Assembly (NCBI GenBank): GCA_963580285.1 | Contig: OY757020.1 | Location: forward strand, 102,303,497 to 102,367,496 | Length of the DNA: 64,000 bases | Direction of reading: 5' to 3' | From: Lucinisca nassula | Taxonomy: Eukaryota > Mollusca > Bivalvia > Lucinida > Lucinidae | Notes under the pieces: generated by a model | The model's database searches: none | Told to the model about the DNA's origin: nothing | The model's input: only the letters and a program-made list of their open reading frames with translations | Program-made: the position numbers and the translations under genes | In this document: in pieces, positions 10,041-21,288 of the stretch | Numbering within the stretch: the stretch's first letter is position 1 | How the letters are laid out: the number at the start of each line of letters is the position of its first letter

Positions 10041-10372
10041 ATACTATTAATAGCTATTTCTTCAGCCAGATCCTCAAGGAACTGCAGTTTCAGATAGTCA
10101 ATATTGCGAGAAACTCGCCTCGCCAAAAACACAATGCTCCTACAGTCCGGCTCATTCTCCCACTCCTTCAACACCTCGAAGATCAAATCACGTACTGCTT
10201 TGTATCTGACTGCCAGCTTCTTGATTATATGGAGCAAAACTGGAATGAGGTCATGATCGAACAACGTTTCCTCCCTATACAGTTGATCTAGCTTTGGTAC
10301 CACGATACAAGCAGATGTTCCGTCTGTTCCGAATTCTCTTTTTTGTATGGATTTCAAAATTGATAGTGACAT
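10037..10372 (-). CDS. unrecognised 111-aa ORF or exon
   Basis: This minus-strand frame encodes a leucine-rich, mainly helical-looking protein with acidic and basic residues spread along it (for example LIPVLLHIIKKLAVRYKAV at about residues 42-60). Codon use and hydrophobic spacing look more like real coding sequence than the surrounding repeats. I recognise no domain. The ATG at 10372 has no obvious promoter context. An AG at the end of a pyrimidine-rich stretch (TGTTTTTCCTGTAAG on the minus strand, about 10410) could be a splice acceptor, so this may be a terminal exon. The stop codon TAA is the last base triplet of the adjoining MITE end, so the C-terminus has been set by a transposon insertion. 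It could also be a chance ORF. Confidence 0.35.
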   Translation of the reverse strand: MSLSILKSIQKREFGTDGTSACIVVPKLDQLYREETLFDHDLIPVLLHIIKKLAVRYKAVRDLIFEVLKEWENEPDCRSIVFLARRVSRNIDYLKLQFLEDLAEEIAINSI

Positions 10373-10452
10373 GATACTTAGTTTTGTTAAAGATTTTTGA
10401 ACCTTCTTACAGGAAAAACACAGTTTTGTAGCCTACCGTTCTAAGGCGGTGG

Positions 10453-10782
10453 TTGTGGTTTTTTTTATTTCATTGTTACTTAGGTTTTATTTCGTATATA
10501 TTCAAGTATCAAGCTGCACCCGACAGTGGCGACAGTCTTATAAATCCCAAGGCGTGCGCGTTAGGGGCAAATTACCCTGTAGGAGAGGCGTTCGCACAGG
10601 AAACCAAAAACAGGCTAAAGCATGCATGTCAAGCCCGTGTAAAGAGCCTAGTAGATAATGTTATGTATAAGTCATCTGTAACAAATGTTCCCACCAACAG
10701 GGATAGCGGGGATCCTGAATATAACATTGCAAAATTTACAGCCCTGCACTGCGGGGACCATCCTTTGAAAGCCCACTCTTAA
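10453..10782 (+). CDS. weak candidate ORF or exon, function unknown
   Basis: The frame reads through AAPDSGDSLINPKACALG and on to a stop at 10782. The first ~20 residues are very hydrophobic and Phe/Tyr-rich, which fits an intron pyrimidine tract better than a signal peptide, so any real exon would begin near 10508 after TATATTCAAG. It diverges from the minus-strand ORF at 10372 with only ~80 bp between them. No family is recognised, and it may be chance. Confidence 0.2.
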   Translation: MWFFLFHCYLGFISYIFKYQAAPDSGDSLINPKACALGANYPVGEAFAQETKNRLKHACQARVKSLVDNVMYKSSVTNVPTNRDSGDPEYNIAKFTALHCGDHPLKAHS

Positions 10783-10823
10783 TATACTGACGATAAATTG
10801 CATTAGGGGTATATTTTCATAGC

Positions 10824-11146
10824 ACTAGCTCGGCACTTAGCCCCCGCCCATCGAGGCTTGAAGAAATAGATGGGCTGCATGATGCTTCCACGCAGAGCTG
10901 AAACTCGCACGAGTACTGGTAAACTGCTTAGAGGATCTAAGCCTGCCCAGGCAATGCGGTGCGAGTCGGCCCGTCCATGGTTATAAACTCTATTGGTTTC
11001 ATTGGACGGCAGGGCTTGAAATGTCATTTCATCTCATTGTCGGGTAAAAGTCCCACACAATTGGAAGCAATGACTGCAAAATGACCTTTACAGTGTTGAC
11101 GGGGACGTTAAACCTCAAGTCAAACAAACAAAACTAGCTAGGCACT
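10824..11146 (+). mobile_element. SINE-A copy, near full length, with target duplication
   Basis: Element 10838-11132 runs from GCCCCCGCCCATCGAGGC to a CAAACAAACAAA tail. The flanks ACTAGCTCGGCACT / ACTAGCTAGGCACT (10824-10837, 11133-11146) match 13/14. Confidence 0.85.
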
Positions 11147-12010
11147 CTCCCGGCACCAGAGCACTGCGGAATTAATTTGTCATTACCCTGCTTATTGTCC
11201 CCGCTATCCCCACCCATCCCCGTAGGTGGGGAGGGGTCAGTGGTTACAAATGACTGGTGTACTGTACTGCAAGAGTTTCATGTTAGGCTGCACACTGCAA
11301 CGTTTGCTTACGGTTGTGTGAAGCTGCAGCCATACAATAAACCACTCCTACGATGAACGCATTGAAATCGATATACAGAGAAACATTATCTTTCCCACGT
11401 GATCAACTGAAACCTTTAAAAACTTCTTGTGTTCCATTATAGTCAGTACACATATACATGCATGCCCTAGAGCATATGCAATCACGTGTTGGTCGTCATT
11501 AGATCTAAATAAAGGGTGAGACGTTCACGGAGGAAACCCAAAATATGTGTCCGATCGTACCTGTATGTGATTTTTTATTTGTCAGGTACCTTCGGACAAC
11601 TAAGTTGTGTCTCCAAATCGCCTTTTGGCTCAATTGTAAACTGAAACTTATATATTTTCATTCACAGAAATATCTATTGGTCTTAAAGGATACACAAATT
11701 ACCAGTACACAGCCTTCGTTTGACACTATCTGAGATTTGTCACGCGCTAGTCGACTCGCGCTTTGATCGCAATTTGTTTTTGTTTTTCCCGCCGCTATGG
11801 CTGCTGCTTACGTAGCGGATTTTCAACCAATCGATAATGGTTTTATATTCAAGCTATGAAATGTTTTTAGGCGGTTGCGAACAGGTATTTTATTGGTCTT
11901 CTTTGATAAGCGGTGCTCGATTAATGTCATTGGTTGCGGATTTACGCAAGAAAAGAAATACCAAATTGTCCGAAGATACCCCGAAGTCCGATTGTACCGG
12001 TAACGACCCT
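11147..12010. other. no supported gene
   Basis: Mixed unique-looking sequence; ORFs here are short and lack family signals. A non-tandem G/C-rich patch lies near 11200-11230. Confidence 0.3.
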
Positions 12011-12234
12011 AGTACTGGTAAACCTCTTAGAGGATCTAAGCCTGTCCAGGAACCGCGGTGCGAGGCGGACTGTCCATGCTAATAAACCCTATTGGTTTCA
12101 TTGGGCGACAGGGCTTGAAATGTCATTTCATCTCAATGTCGGGTAAAAGTCCCACAAAACTGGAAGCAACGTCTCCAAAATGACCTTCATAGTGTTGACG
12201 GGGACGTTAAACCTCAAATCAAACAAACAAACAA
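12011..12234 (+). mobile_element. SINE-A, 5'-truncated
   Basis: It begins at GTACTGGTAAACCTCTTAG inside the family consensus and runs to CAAATCAAACAAACAAAC. No clear target duplication was found. Confidence 0.75.
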
Positions 12235-12346
12235 ATTACAAACAGTTACCATGTTATGCCATGCACAAGATTTGTATACAGTAAAACAGCCTAAGAAAAA
12301 AAAGTAGTTATTTGCGACAATTGTCTCAATGAGATACACATTATTA

Positions 12347-12545
12347 TTAACCCATTTCAGACTAGAAACCCCTACACGGGTACCGTGGCAGACAGTGCAG
12401 GCCCAGAACAGACGCCGCAGACTGCGGCGTCTGATCAGGGCCTACACTGCAAAAAGTTCAGCCATTTTCCAAATAGATTTTGAAGAATACAACCTGTCAC
12501 ACCTACCTTTTGAAATATATATAAGAAGGAAGATTCCATTTGCAC
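12347..12545. mobile_element. MITE M1, one end lost
   Basis: TTAACCCATTTCAG at the left, hairpin GGCCCAGAACAGACGCCGCA / TGCGGCGTCTGATCAGGGCC, and internal sequence matching the complement of 9812-10040. The right end breaks off at GAAGATTCCATTTG, where a tandem array begins. Confidence 0.7.
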
Positions 12546-12625
12546 CAAAACATGCAGGTAATATGCGCACCCACCCTTGATACTTAATGTTCACATGAAG
12601 TTTCGTTGAGTGTACACGAAGTATG

Positions 12626-12952
12626 TGCTATAAGTTTGTTTGTTTGATTGATTTGAGGTTTAACGTCCCCGTCAACACTGTCAAGGTCATTTTGGAGACG
12701 TTGCTTACAACTTTGTGGGACTTTTACCCGGCATTGAGATGAAATGACATCACAAGCCCTGTCACCCAATGAAACCAATAGGGTTTATAAGCATGGACGG
12801 GCCGACTCGCACCGCTTTGCCTGGGTAGGCTTAGATCCTCTGAGCCGTTTACCAGTACTCGTGTGCTGGTCGGTGTCAGCTCGGCGTGGAAGAATCATGC
12901 AGTCTATATATTTCTTCAAGCCCCGACGGGCGGGGGCCGCTATGCTATAAGT
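12626..12952 (-). mobile_element. SINE-A copy inside P2, with target duplication
   Basis: Element 12636-12942 is flanked by TGCTATAAGT at 12626-12635 and 12943-12952. Confidence 0.8.
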
Positions 12953-13040
12953 AGGGGTAGTATTCTTTAAGGGCTGTAACTATGGAAAAGTCATCATACC
13001 AAAACATTCAGCTTATATGGACATCCACCTTCGATACTTA

Positions 13041-13228
13041 CGACCAGTAGTTAGAAGCCTCCGTGGTGCAGTGGGTACGCTACTTGCCTTGTAAACCAGG
13101 GGTCGCAGGATCGATCCCGGGCTTCTCCAGACTTTCAGATTCGTCTTTAAACCGAGGTGCCGTCTCCTTATGACTTTAGCTATTGGTGGGACGTAAAGCT
13201 CGAACACTCACTCACTCGACCAGTAGTT
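13041..13228 (+). mobile_element. tRNA-derived SINE (SINE-Thr) with 12-bp target duplication
   Basis: Element 13053-13216. The tRNA-like head GCCTCCGTGGTGCAGTGG (A-box-like) ... GGATCGATCCC (B-box-like) has CCTTGTAAACC where the anticodon loop would be (TGT-like, hence the label). The tail is GACGTAAAGCTCGAACACTC. Flanks CGACCAGTAGTT are identical (13041-13052, 13217-13228). Confidence 0.85.
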
Positions 13229-13851
13229 GCTGAGAATTTGCGTGGACAAGAACAGGGAAACATGAGGAATGTGCTATATAATGTGGAATTCATCAAGGGG
13301 CCATAACTATTAGAAAATTCACTGAACCAAAACATAAAGGTAATATGCGCATCTACCCTTGATACTTAATGTTCTAATGAAGTTTCGTTGAAATCCAACC
13401 AGTAGTTGCAGAGAATTCGCGTGGACACTTAGTATGTGCTTTAAGTAGGGGTAGTATTCATTAAAGGACCGTAACTATGGAAAAAGTCATCAGACCAAAA
13501 CATGCAGGTAATATGCACACGCACCTTCGATACTAGAAAGTGTCATGAAGTTTCGTTGAAAACCCGACCAGTAGTTGCTGAGAATTCGCGCGGACAAGAA
13601 CGGGACGTAAGGACGAAGCGGCGACAATATGCTCCCCCGAAATTGGGGGAGCATAAAAGTGATAAGACTACAAGTGTTATAACACATGGCTAATGGCACG
13701 TAACGCCGTGACTAAATCGGTGACAACCCTTTTATCTATTGAAATTCGACAATAAAATCCGATTTTAAATCGTAATAGGATAAACAGAATCTTACACTCG
13801 TGGTTGAAATGATCGCGAGTGTAAGATTTTCTAAGTCCCTGTTAGCAAAAT

Positions 13852-14146
13852 CGGCCCCCGCCCATCGGGGCTTGAATAAATTGATGGGCTTCATGATGTT
13901 TCCACGCAGAGCTGGAACCGACCCGCACACGAGTACTGGTAAACCGCTTAGAGTATCTAAGCCTGCCCAGGCAAAGCGGTGCGAGTCTAACCGTCCATGC
14001 ATATAAACCATATTGGTTTCATTGGGCGGTAGGGCTTTAGATGTCATTACATCTCACTGTCGGGTAAAAGTCCCGCAAAATTGAAAGCAACGTCACTCAA
14101 ATGACCTTTACAGTGTTGACGGGGACATTAAACCTTAAATCAACCA
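13852..14146 (+). mobile_element. SINE-A copy
   Basis: It runs from CGGCCCCCGCCCATCGGGG to GGGGACATTAAACCTTAAAT. The flanking duplication is not clear. Confidence 0.8.
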
Positions 14147-14208
14147 ATTTCATTAGCCAAAAAAAAAACAACCAAAAAAACACTTTCCCCATATACAAAG
14201 TGGGTTCA

Positions 14209-14394
14209 ACCAGACTTGTTAGAAGCATCCGTGGTGCAGTTGTTACGCTACTCGCCTTGTAAACCAGGGGTCGCAGGATCGATCCCGGGCTTCTCCAGAC
14301 TTTCGGATGTGTCTTTAAACCGAGGTCCCGTCTCCGTATGACCTTAGCTGTTGGTGCGACGTGAAACTCAAACACTCGCTCACTCACCAGACTA
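14209..14394 (+). mobile_element. SINE-Thr copy
   Basis: Element 14218-14385 with a tRNA-like head and a tail GACGTGAAACTCAAACACTC. Short flanks ACCAGACT occur on both sides. Confidence 0.8.
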
Positions 14395-14673
14395 TTGTTA
14401 ATGTGATGAAATAACGACTTGTAACACAATAGCCTAAACAGCACAAAATTACTTTATTCTGCGTTGTTACAACAATAAATATGACTCACAACATTAATAA
14501 ATAATACAAAAACAAGAGGGAAAAGATGACCGTGAATCGCTCACCCGATTCCAAGATGTCACATAGCTTCTGAAAGTCATGCGGATAACTGACAGCCATT
14601 TTATTCCATGAAGTATAACTGTTACACTCAGACATATTGTCAGTCAGACAACATTCTTGCAATGTTTGAATGA
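14395..14673. other. no gene seen
   Basis: AT-rich sequence with a T-rich run at its end, which joins the tail of the next SINE-A. Confidence 0.3.
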
Positions 14674-14981
14674 TTTTTTTTTGTTGTTTTTTTTTGTTTG
14701 AGGTTTAACGTCCCCGTCAACACAGTAAAGGTCATTTTGGAGACGTTGCTTCCAATTTTGTGGGACTTTTACCCGACATTGAGATGAAATGACTTCTCAA
14801 GCCTTGTCGCCCAATGAAACCAATAGGGTTTATAAGCATGGACGGTCCGACACCCACACCGCTTTGCTTGGGCAGGCTTAGATTTAAGCGGTTTACCAGC
14901 ACTCGCGTGCAGACGGTTTCAGCTATGCATGGAAGCATTATGCAGCCCAAATATTTCTTCAAGCCCCGATGGGCGGGGGCG
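14674..14981 (-). mobile_element. SINE-A copy
   Basis: Full family body in minus orientation, ending GGGCGGGGGCGA on the plus strand. Its tail region is a long T run rather than (GTTT)n. Confidence 0.8.
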
Positions 14982-15073
14982 AGAATGAAACTTGCTTAAG
15001 AGTTTTGGAGAGGATATCATTTAAAGATTTTTCCATTTTAAAGTTTACCAGCCATTTTCTTCATTGGAACAAA

Positions 15074-15402
15074 GCCATTTTGATAGATTTGGTTAGTTTA
15101 ATTTGGTGTTTAACGTCCCCGTCAACACTGTAAAGGTCATTTTGGAGACGTAGCTTCCAAGATTATTGGACTTTTACCCAACATTGAGATGAAATGACAT
15201 CTCAAACCCTGCCGCCATATGAAACCAATAGGGTTTATATGCATGGATGGTCCGACTCGCGCCGCTTTGCCTGGGCAGGCTTAGTGCCTCTAAGCGGTTT
15301 ACCAGTACTCGTGTGTGGGCGGTTTCAGCTCTGCGTGGAAGCATCATGCAGCCCATCTATTTCTTCAAGCCCCGATGGGCGGAGGCCGCCATTTTGGTAG
15401 AT
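15074..15402 (-). mobile_element. SINE-A copy with 15-bp target duplication
   Basis: Element 15089-15387. Flanks GCCATTTTGATAGAT / GCCATTTTGGTAGAT (15074-15088, 15388-15402) differ at one base. The target itself is a monomer of the surrounding array. Confidence 0.85.
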
Positions 15403-15988
15403 GGCAAGCTTCCTGTGACGTTTGATTGAATTGAACCACAAAGGTATGGGAGTTGTCAATAAAAGATATTTCTACTTTTAAGCTCCGGCAGCTGTCTTTT
15501 TCATCCGAGCGAAATTGTTCATATTATTTCTTTGAGGGTCGCCAAAGCAACATTCCTATGAACTTTGAATAAAATTGGCCCAATGGTATAGAAGGAGTTG
15601 TTGTTTAAAGATTTGACGACAGTCTTGTTCATAAAAGCGCTGGCGGCCATCTTGCTCATCGCAGTGGAACCGTTTTAGCTATTTTGGTAGAGGGTCACCG
15701 TAGCATTATTCCTATGAAGTTTAATGAAATTGGCCCAAGGGTATAGGAAAGATGATTTTCTATTTTTAGCTCTGGCAGCCACCTGGTTCACCTGAGTGGA
15801 AAGATTTAACTACATGTATTTTGGAAGAGGGTCACCTTATCAACATTCCTGCAAGGTTTGAAGCAAATCGCCCCAAGGCTTTTGGAGTTTGCATTTAAAG
15901 TGGAGTGTGGACATGTTTCTATTTTAAGCTCTGGCGGCCAATTTGCTCATCGGAGCAGAAGTTTTAGCTATTTTCGTAAAGGCTCACC

Positions 15989-16279
15989 TTTGTTTGTTTG
16001 TTTGTATTGGAGTTTAACAGCCCAGACAACACTATATAGGTCATTTTGAGCAGTCTACCTTTCCGCACTTTTCCTGAAAAGGCTTATACGTAAGGGGTAA
16101 CCAATAGAGTGCACATTCTTTCGCTAGAAACTGACAACTGCCGTTCAGGGAGAGAATGACCATGGAAAAGATTTCATGATCAATCTCCATGAAAGATTGG
16201 TGCTGACCCCGCCAGGTATCGAACCCGCGACTCCCGGATTACCAGTCTGTCGCGCGTCCGACTGAGCTACCGGGTCTGG
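15989..16279 (-). mobile_element. tRNA-headed SINE (SINE-B)
   Basis: On the minus strand the head reads CCCGGTAGCTCAGTCGG (A box) ... GCGGGTTCGATACC (B box). The body ends GGGCTGTTAAACTCCAAT then (ACAA)n. It sits inside P3; GGCTCACC / TGGTCACC flank it. Confidence 0.85.
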
Positions 16280-16494
16280 AAAATGGTCACCATTCCTATG
16301 AAGTTTGAATGAAATTGGCCATAGGGTATGAGTTGTTCATCGGATTTTCAGCTATTTTGGTAGAGGGTCACCTAAGCAACATTCCTATGAAGTTTGAATG
16401 AAATTGGCATAAGAGTATAGGATGAGTTGTGGTTTAAAGATTTTTCTATTTTTAGCCCTGGCGGCCATCTTTTTCATCTGAGCGAAACGATTTT

Positions 16495-16828
16495 TGTGGT
16501 TTTGGTGGTTTTGTTTGTTTGTTTGATTTGAGGTTTAACGTCCCCGTCAACACTGTAAAGGTCATTTTGGAGACGTTGCTTCCAATTTTGTGGGACTTTT
16601 ACCCGACATTGAGATGAAATGACATCTCAAGCCCTCTCGCCCAATGAAACCAATAGGGTTTATTAGCATGGACGGTCTGCCTCGCACAGCGGTTCCTGGG
16701 CAGGCTTAGATCCTCTAAGCTGTTTACCAGTACTAGTGTGCGGGCCGGATTCAGCTCTGCGTGGAAGCATCATGCAGCCCATATATTTCTTCAAGCCCCT
16801 ATGGGCGGGGGCCGTGTGGTTTTGGTGG
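16495..16828 (-). mobile_element. SINE-A copy with 14-bp target duplication
   Basis: Element 16509-16814 with flanks TGTGGTTTTGGTGG (16495-16508, 16815-16828), inserted in a P3 monomer. Confidence 0.85.
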
Positions 16829-16901
16829 AGGATCACCTAAGCAACATTCCTATGATGGCTGATTGAAATTGGCGCGAGGATTCAGGAGAAGTGGACATTT
16901 T

Positions 16902-17693
16902 TTATGTTCCCGGTAGCGATAGCGGGGACATATTGTTTTTGCCCTGTATGTTTGTCTGTTGGTTTGTGCGTGGACAACTTTAACGTTGGTCATAACTTTT
17001 GAACCGTTGGAGGTAGAGTATTCATATTTGGCATGAAGGTACCTTGTGACAAGAGCTTCACATTCATGCAAAAAATTTGACATGTGACCTTGACCTTGAC
17101 ATTTGACCTACTTAAAAGAAAAGAATAACATTCGTCATAACTTTTGAACCGGTTGAGATACAGCCTTCATATTTCGCATGTAGGTTCCTTGCAACAAGAT
17201 CTTTACATTCATGCAACAAGTCTGATCTGTGGCCTTGACCTTTCACCTACTTAAAAGAAAAACTTAACATTTTGGTCATAACTTTTGAACCGTTTAGGAT
17301 AGAGCCGTCATATTTGGAACGTACGTTCCTTGTGATAAGAGCTTTGCATCCATGCAAAATATTTTGACCATGACCTTGACCTACTTAAAAGAACAAATAC
17401 AATTGTTCATAGTTTCTGAATCACTTAAGATAGGGCCTTCATATTTGGCATGTAGGTTCCTTGTGACAAGAGCTTTACATTCATGCAAAAAAAATTTGAC
17501 CTATGACCTTGACCTATGACCTACTTTAACATATTATTGTTCATAACTTTCGAACAGTTTAAGATAGAGCCTTCATATTTGGCATGCAAGTTCCTTGTGC
17601 CAAGGGCTTCCCGCTCAAACCAAATCTTGATCTGTTACCTTGACTTTAAACTGTGACCCTGCCCGGGGACATGTTGGTGTTTAACAAACACAT
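16902..17693 (+). mobile_element. tandem-array element (P4), ~135-bp monomers
   Basis: The head is the hairpin ATGTTCCCGGTAGCGATAGC / GGGGACAT. About five monomers begin CATAACTTTTGAACCG (16991, 17138, 17277, 17408, 17549) and carry CATATTTGGCATG..GTTCCTTGTGACAAGAGC. The right end is GCCCGGGGACATG. Confidence 0.65.
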
Positions 17694-17935
17694 CTTGTTT
17701 TTGTTTTGGAGTTTAACGCCCCAGTTAACACTATTTTAGGTCATTTTTGAGCTGGTCAGTTTACCTATCCACACTTTTCCTAGGCAGGCTAATAGTAAGC
17801 GGTTAACCAGTACAGTGAACATGCTTTCGCCAGAAACTGACAACTGTCCTTCTTGAATCAGGGGAAGTGAGAGAATGACCGCAGAAAAGATTTCTTAATC
17901 TCCATACAAGAATGTAGAAGTTGGCATTTAAAGCC
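17694..17935 (-). mobile_element. SINE-B, tRNA head lost
   Basis: The tail GGGGCGTTAAACTCCAAAAC and body match 15989-16279, but the copy stops before the tRNA-like head. Confidence 0.75.
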
Positions 17936-17975
17936 AATTGTTGACGTTTTTTTTTTTTTTTTTTCGTTTTTTGTT

Positions 17976-20237
17976 TATGCCCCCACCATTTGAAGATTTG
18001 CGGGAGGGCATATAGCGTTGCCCCTATCCGTCTGTTCGTCCATACGTCCGAAACTTAAACGCAGTCAATAACTTTTTTATTTCTGGATGGATTTTGAAAT
18101 TACTTCGCAGAAATGTTAACCATCATGAGACGATGTGTTGCAATCCCAGGTCCGTATCACCAAGGTCAAGGTCGTACTTAGAGGTCAAAGGTAAACAAGA
18201 GAACCACGACGGTCCTATATCGCTCAACTGAACTAAGCATTTTATATACATAATATTGATGTCTTTTCCCTTTATCACCTATGTCTATGTAAAATAAGTG
18301 ACGCCTTGGATCAGGCCATCTTTGGCCCCAGGGCTATAGTTTGAACAATCTTGGCAGAGGCCCACTATATAAAGGTGTATACCAAATATCAAAGACCTGG
18401 GCCTTCTGGATTAAGTCTTTGTAAAACTTTGGCAATCTTGGCAATAGTCCACTAGAAGAAGCTGTTTTCCAAATATCAAAGGCCTGGGCCTTCTGGTTTT
18501 AGACAAAAAGATTTTTCAAGGTTTTCCCTATTTAAAACTATGTTAAACATGTGGGCCCTGGGCGGGGTCATTTTTGGTCCCAAGGCTATAATTTGATCGA
18601 TCTTGGTAGAGGTCCACTAGATGAAGCTTCAAACCAAGTATCAAAGACCTCGGCCTTCTAGTTTAAGACAAAAAAATCTCTAAGGGTTTCCCTATATTAG
18701 CCTATGTAAAATGAGTGGGCCCCTTGGCGGGGCTATTTTTTGGCCTCAGGGCTATAATTTAAACAATCTTGGTAGATGTCCACTAGATGAAGCTTCATAA
18801 CAAATACATGTATCAAAGACCTGGGTCCTCTGGTTTCAGATCGGAAGATATTTAAAGGTTTTTCCCTAAACAATCCTATGTAAAACCAGTGGGCCCCTGG
18901 GCAGGGCCATTTTTGGCCCCAGGGCTATAATTTAAACAATCTTGGTAGAGGTCCACTAGATGAAGTTTCATACCAAACATCAAAGCCCTGGGCCTTCTGG
19001 TTTCGACAAGAAGATTTGTAAAGGTTTCCCCCTTTATAAGCATATGTAAAACAAGTGGGCTCCGGCGCGGGGCCTATTTTTGCCCCAGGGCTATTATTGA
19101 ACAAACCAGGTAGAGGTCCACTAGATGAAGCTTCATACCAAATATCAAAGACCTGGGCCTTCTGGTTTCAGACTAGAAGATTTTTAAAAGTTTTCCCTAT
19201 ATAAGCCTATGTAAAACCAGTGGGCCAAAGCGCAGGGCCTTTTTTGGCACCAGGGCTATAATTTGAACAATCTTGGTAGAGGTCCACTAGAGGTGCTTCA
19301 TACCAAATTTCAAAGACATGGGCCTTCTTGGTTTCAGACAAGAAGATTTTTAAAGGTTTTTTCCTATTTTTCCCTTTTCGTAGCCATTGCAATCAGAATT
19401 CTGCATGAAATGGAATTCTTTGAACAAATTTGATTGAGGACCATCCGAAGATAATTTCTGCCAGGTTTGGTCAAAATCTGTTAAGTGGTTTAGGAGGTGA
19501 TGTCGTTTAAAGTAATTGTGGACGGACGGACGGACATACATATGCACGGACGGACGACGGACGGTGACCGATCACAATAGCTCCCCAGGAGCCTTCGGCT
19601 AAAATGAGCTAAAAAGAGTTCGACGCTTAAACACGGTCAATAACGTTCTTATTTCTGGATGGATTTTTGTAATTACTTGGCAGAAATGTTAACCATCATG
19701 AGACGATGTGTCGCGCGCAAAACCCACATCCGTACCTCCAAGGTCAATGTCACACTTAAGTCAAAGGTAAAAATAAGTGTCCAAAACATAGACACAGTCA
19801 ATAACTGTCTTATTTCTGAATGGATTTTGAAATTACTTGCCAAAAATTGTTAGCCATCGTGAGACGATCTCTCTCACACAAAACCCAGGTTCTTACCTCC
19901 AAGGTCAAAGTCGTAGTTAGAGGTCAAAGGTTGACAAAAGTGTCCAAATCTTAAACACAGTCAATAGCTTACTTATTTCTGGATGGATTTTGAAAATACT
20001 TGGCAGAAGTGTTAACCATCATGAGACATCGTGCCCAAGGCCCAGGTTGACACGTCCAAGGTCAAGGTAATACCTAGACGTCAGATGTAAAAAAATGTCT
20101 TTTTCTTTTGTCTTGTTATTCTGAAGGTATTTGGAAATTACTTGGTAGAAATGTTAACCATCATGAGTCGATGTGTCATGCACAAGACCCATGTTGATAC
20201 GTCCAAGATCAAGGTCAAACTTACAGGTCAAGGGTAA
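17976..20237 (+). mobile_element. tandem-array element (P5), ~160-bp monomers, split by P6
   Basis: The head is TATGCCCCCACCATTTGAAG with GCGGGAGGGCATA. Monomers (CAGTCAATAAC, TTATTTCTGGATGGATTTTG, AACCATCATGAGACGATGTG, CCAAGGTCAAGGTC) occur at 18050-18194 and 19625-20237. The halves join across 18195-19613. Confidence 0.7.
18195..19613 (+). mobile_element. hairpin-tipped element (P6) with ~166-bp monomers
   Basis: The same monomer family as the 38-47 kb block (CAAATATCAAAGACCTGGGC, AAGATTTTTAAAGGTTTTCC, GGTAGAGGTCCACTAGATGA). The 3' part has AAATCTGTTAAGTGGTTTAG, a GACGGACGGAC tract, then AGCTCCCCAGGAGCCTTCGG and AATGAGCTAA. Confidence 0.8.
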
Positions 20238-20391
20238 AGAAAAGTGAAGTTTGAATGCGATTGGCCTAAGGATATAGGAGTAGTTGTCGTTTAAAAAGGT
20301 TTCTATTTTTAGTGCTGGAGACCATCTTGTTCATCTGAGCCAAACGATTTTAGCTATTTCGGTAGAAAGTCACCTAAGCAACATTCCTATG

Positions 20392-20748
20392 AAATATGTT
20401 CTAGAAAGGGTTATCCTTTGGAAGCAAAGAATACACCACATAACTGTACAATATGGAGTGTACACGTTTTCTGGGCCAGACTAGCTAGTTTCGGCCAATT
20501 AGGCCTCATCAGTGACCCTCAGATATTTTCAAAATTCCACGATGGAATCAATGATCCCAAAGGACAAGAAAATATAAACTACACTATGATGCAGGGCAGG
20601 GAGACTTTTTACGGCCGCCACACATTCCCAGACACCAGCTGTAGTGACGTCAAATATGTTCTGGAAAGGGTTATCCTTTGGAAGCAAAGAATACACCACA
20701 GAACTGGACAATATGGAGTGTACATGTTTTCTGAGCCAGACTAGCTAG
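20392..20748 (+). repeat. repeat with ~95-bp direct terminal copies
   Basis: AAATATGTTCTAGAAAGGGT ... CAGACTAGCTAGTTT (20392-20488) is repeated at 20651-20748 with a few changes. It has the same content as 8950-9570 in reverse, without the inner insertion. Confidence 0.75.
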
Positions 20749-21032
20749 TTTGATTGATATTGGCCCAAGTTAGAAACTCAGAAGGAGTTAGCATTTAAAG
20801 CAAATTGTTGACGCAGCATGACAAACGACTGGCATTAACCGTTCACAATAGCTCACAATAAGCTAGCTCTTCGTGCTGAGGTAAGCCAATAAACGAAAAT
20901 AAAACAAGAAATGTCATAGCATCTGACTATTACCCCGCTAAAGCGCGATCAGACGAGGCTGACAAATTATTAACAGAAAAATTGGCAGACATCGTTGCTT
21001 GTTCATAACAAAACAGTTCTTTTCTGTGTGCT

Positions 21033-21288
21033 CATCACGAAAACACGCCTTCATAATTCTGACCCCCTTGAACCCCACTTTTATACAGTAAAACTGGGGT
21101 TTACACGTTTTCTGCTCTAAAAATAGAGAGTGAGTACTCGTTAGAACCGCTTCAATGCGGCGGTTATGATGAGTACCCACACTCTATATTTTTTGAGCAG
21201 AAATAAGAAAAATATTACAATTTTTCATCGTAAGTTTCATGTTTTCAGCGATAAAGGTTACAATGTATTTGTGCGTGTTTTCGAAATG
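21033..21288. mobile_element. MITE (M3) with CATCACGAAAACACGCC end and central hairpin
   Basis: The ends are CATCACGAAAACACGCC and GCGTGTTTTCGAAATG. The central stem is GTGAGTACTCGTTAGAACCG / GGTTATGATGAGTACCCAC. Confidence 0.75.

Larger units (their letters stand above)
12546..13656 (+). mobile_element. hairpin-tipped tandem-array element (P2), interrupted by two SINEs
   Basis: Monomers of ~150 bp (ACCAAAACATGCAGGTAATA ... GAAGTTTCGTTGAAA...CCAGTAGTTGCTGAGAATTC) recur at about 12555, 12995, 13330 and 13495. The 3' end is GACGTAAGGACGAAGCGG, then the hairpin TGCTCCCCC-GAAATT-GGGGGAGCA and TAA. SINE-A (12636) and SINE-Thr (13053) landed inside it. Confidence 0.7.
15000..20880 (+). repeat. old ~145-bp tandem array (P3), split by many insertions
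   Basis: Monomers carry CATTCCTATGAAGTTTGAAT, GAAATTGGCC, TTTAAAGATTTTTCTATTTT, GCGGCCATCTT and GCTATTTTGGTAGAGGGTCA. They are recognisable at 15030-15080, 15400-15985, 16285-16508, 16815-16900, 20238-20391 and 20749-20830. Everything between belongs to later insertions. The end near 20810-20880 has GCTCACAATAAGCTAGCTC, a decayed hairpin. Confidence 0.7.

Noticed and set aside
16200..16279. True tRNA gene
   Set aside because: The A and B boxes belong to a SINE-B head: a family body and tail follow, and other copies occur at 31186 and 49806.
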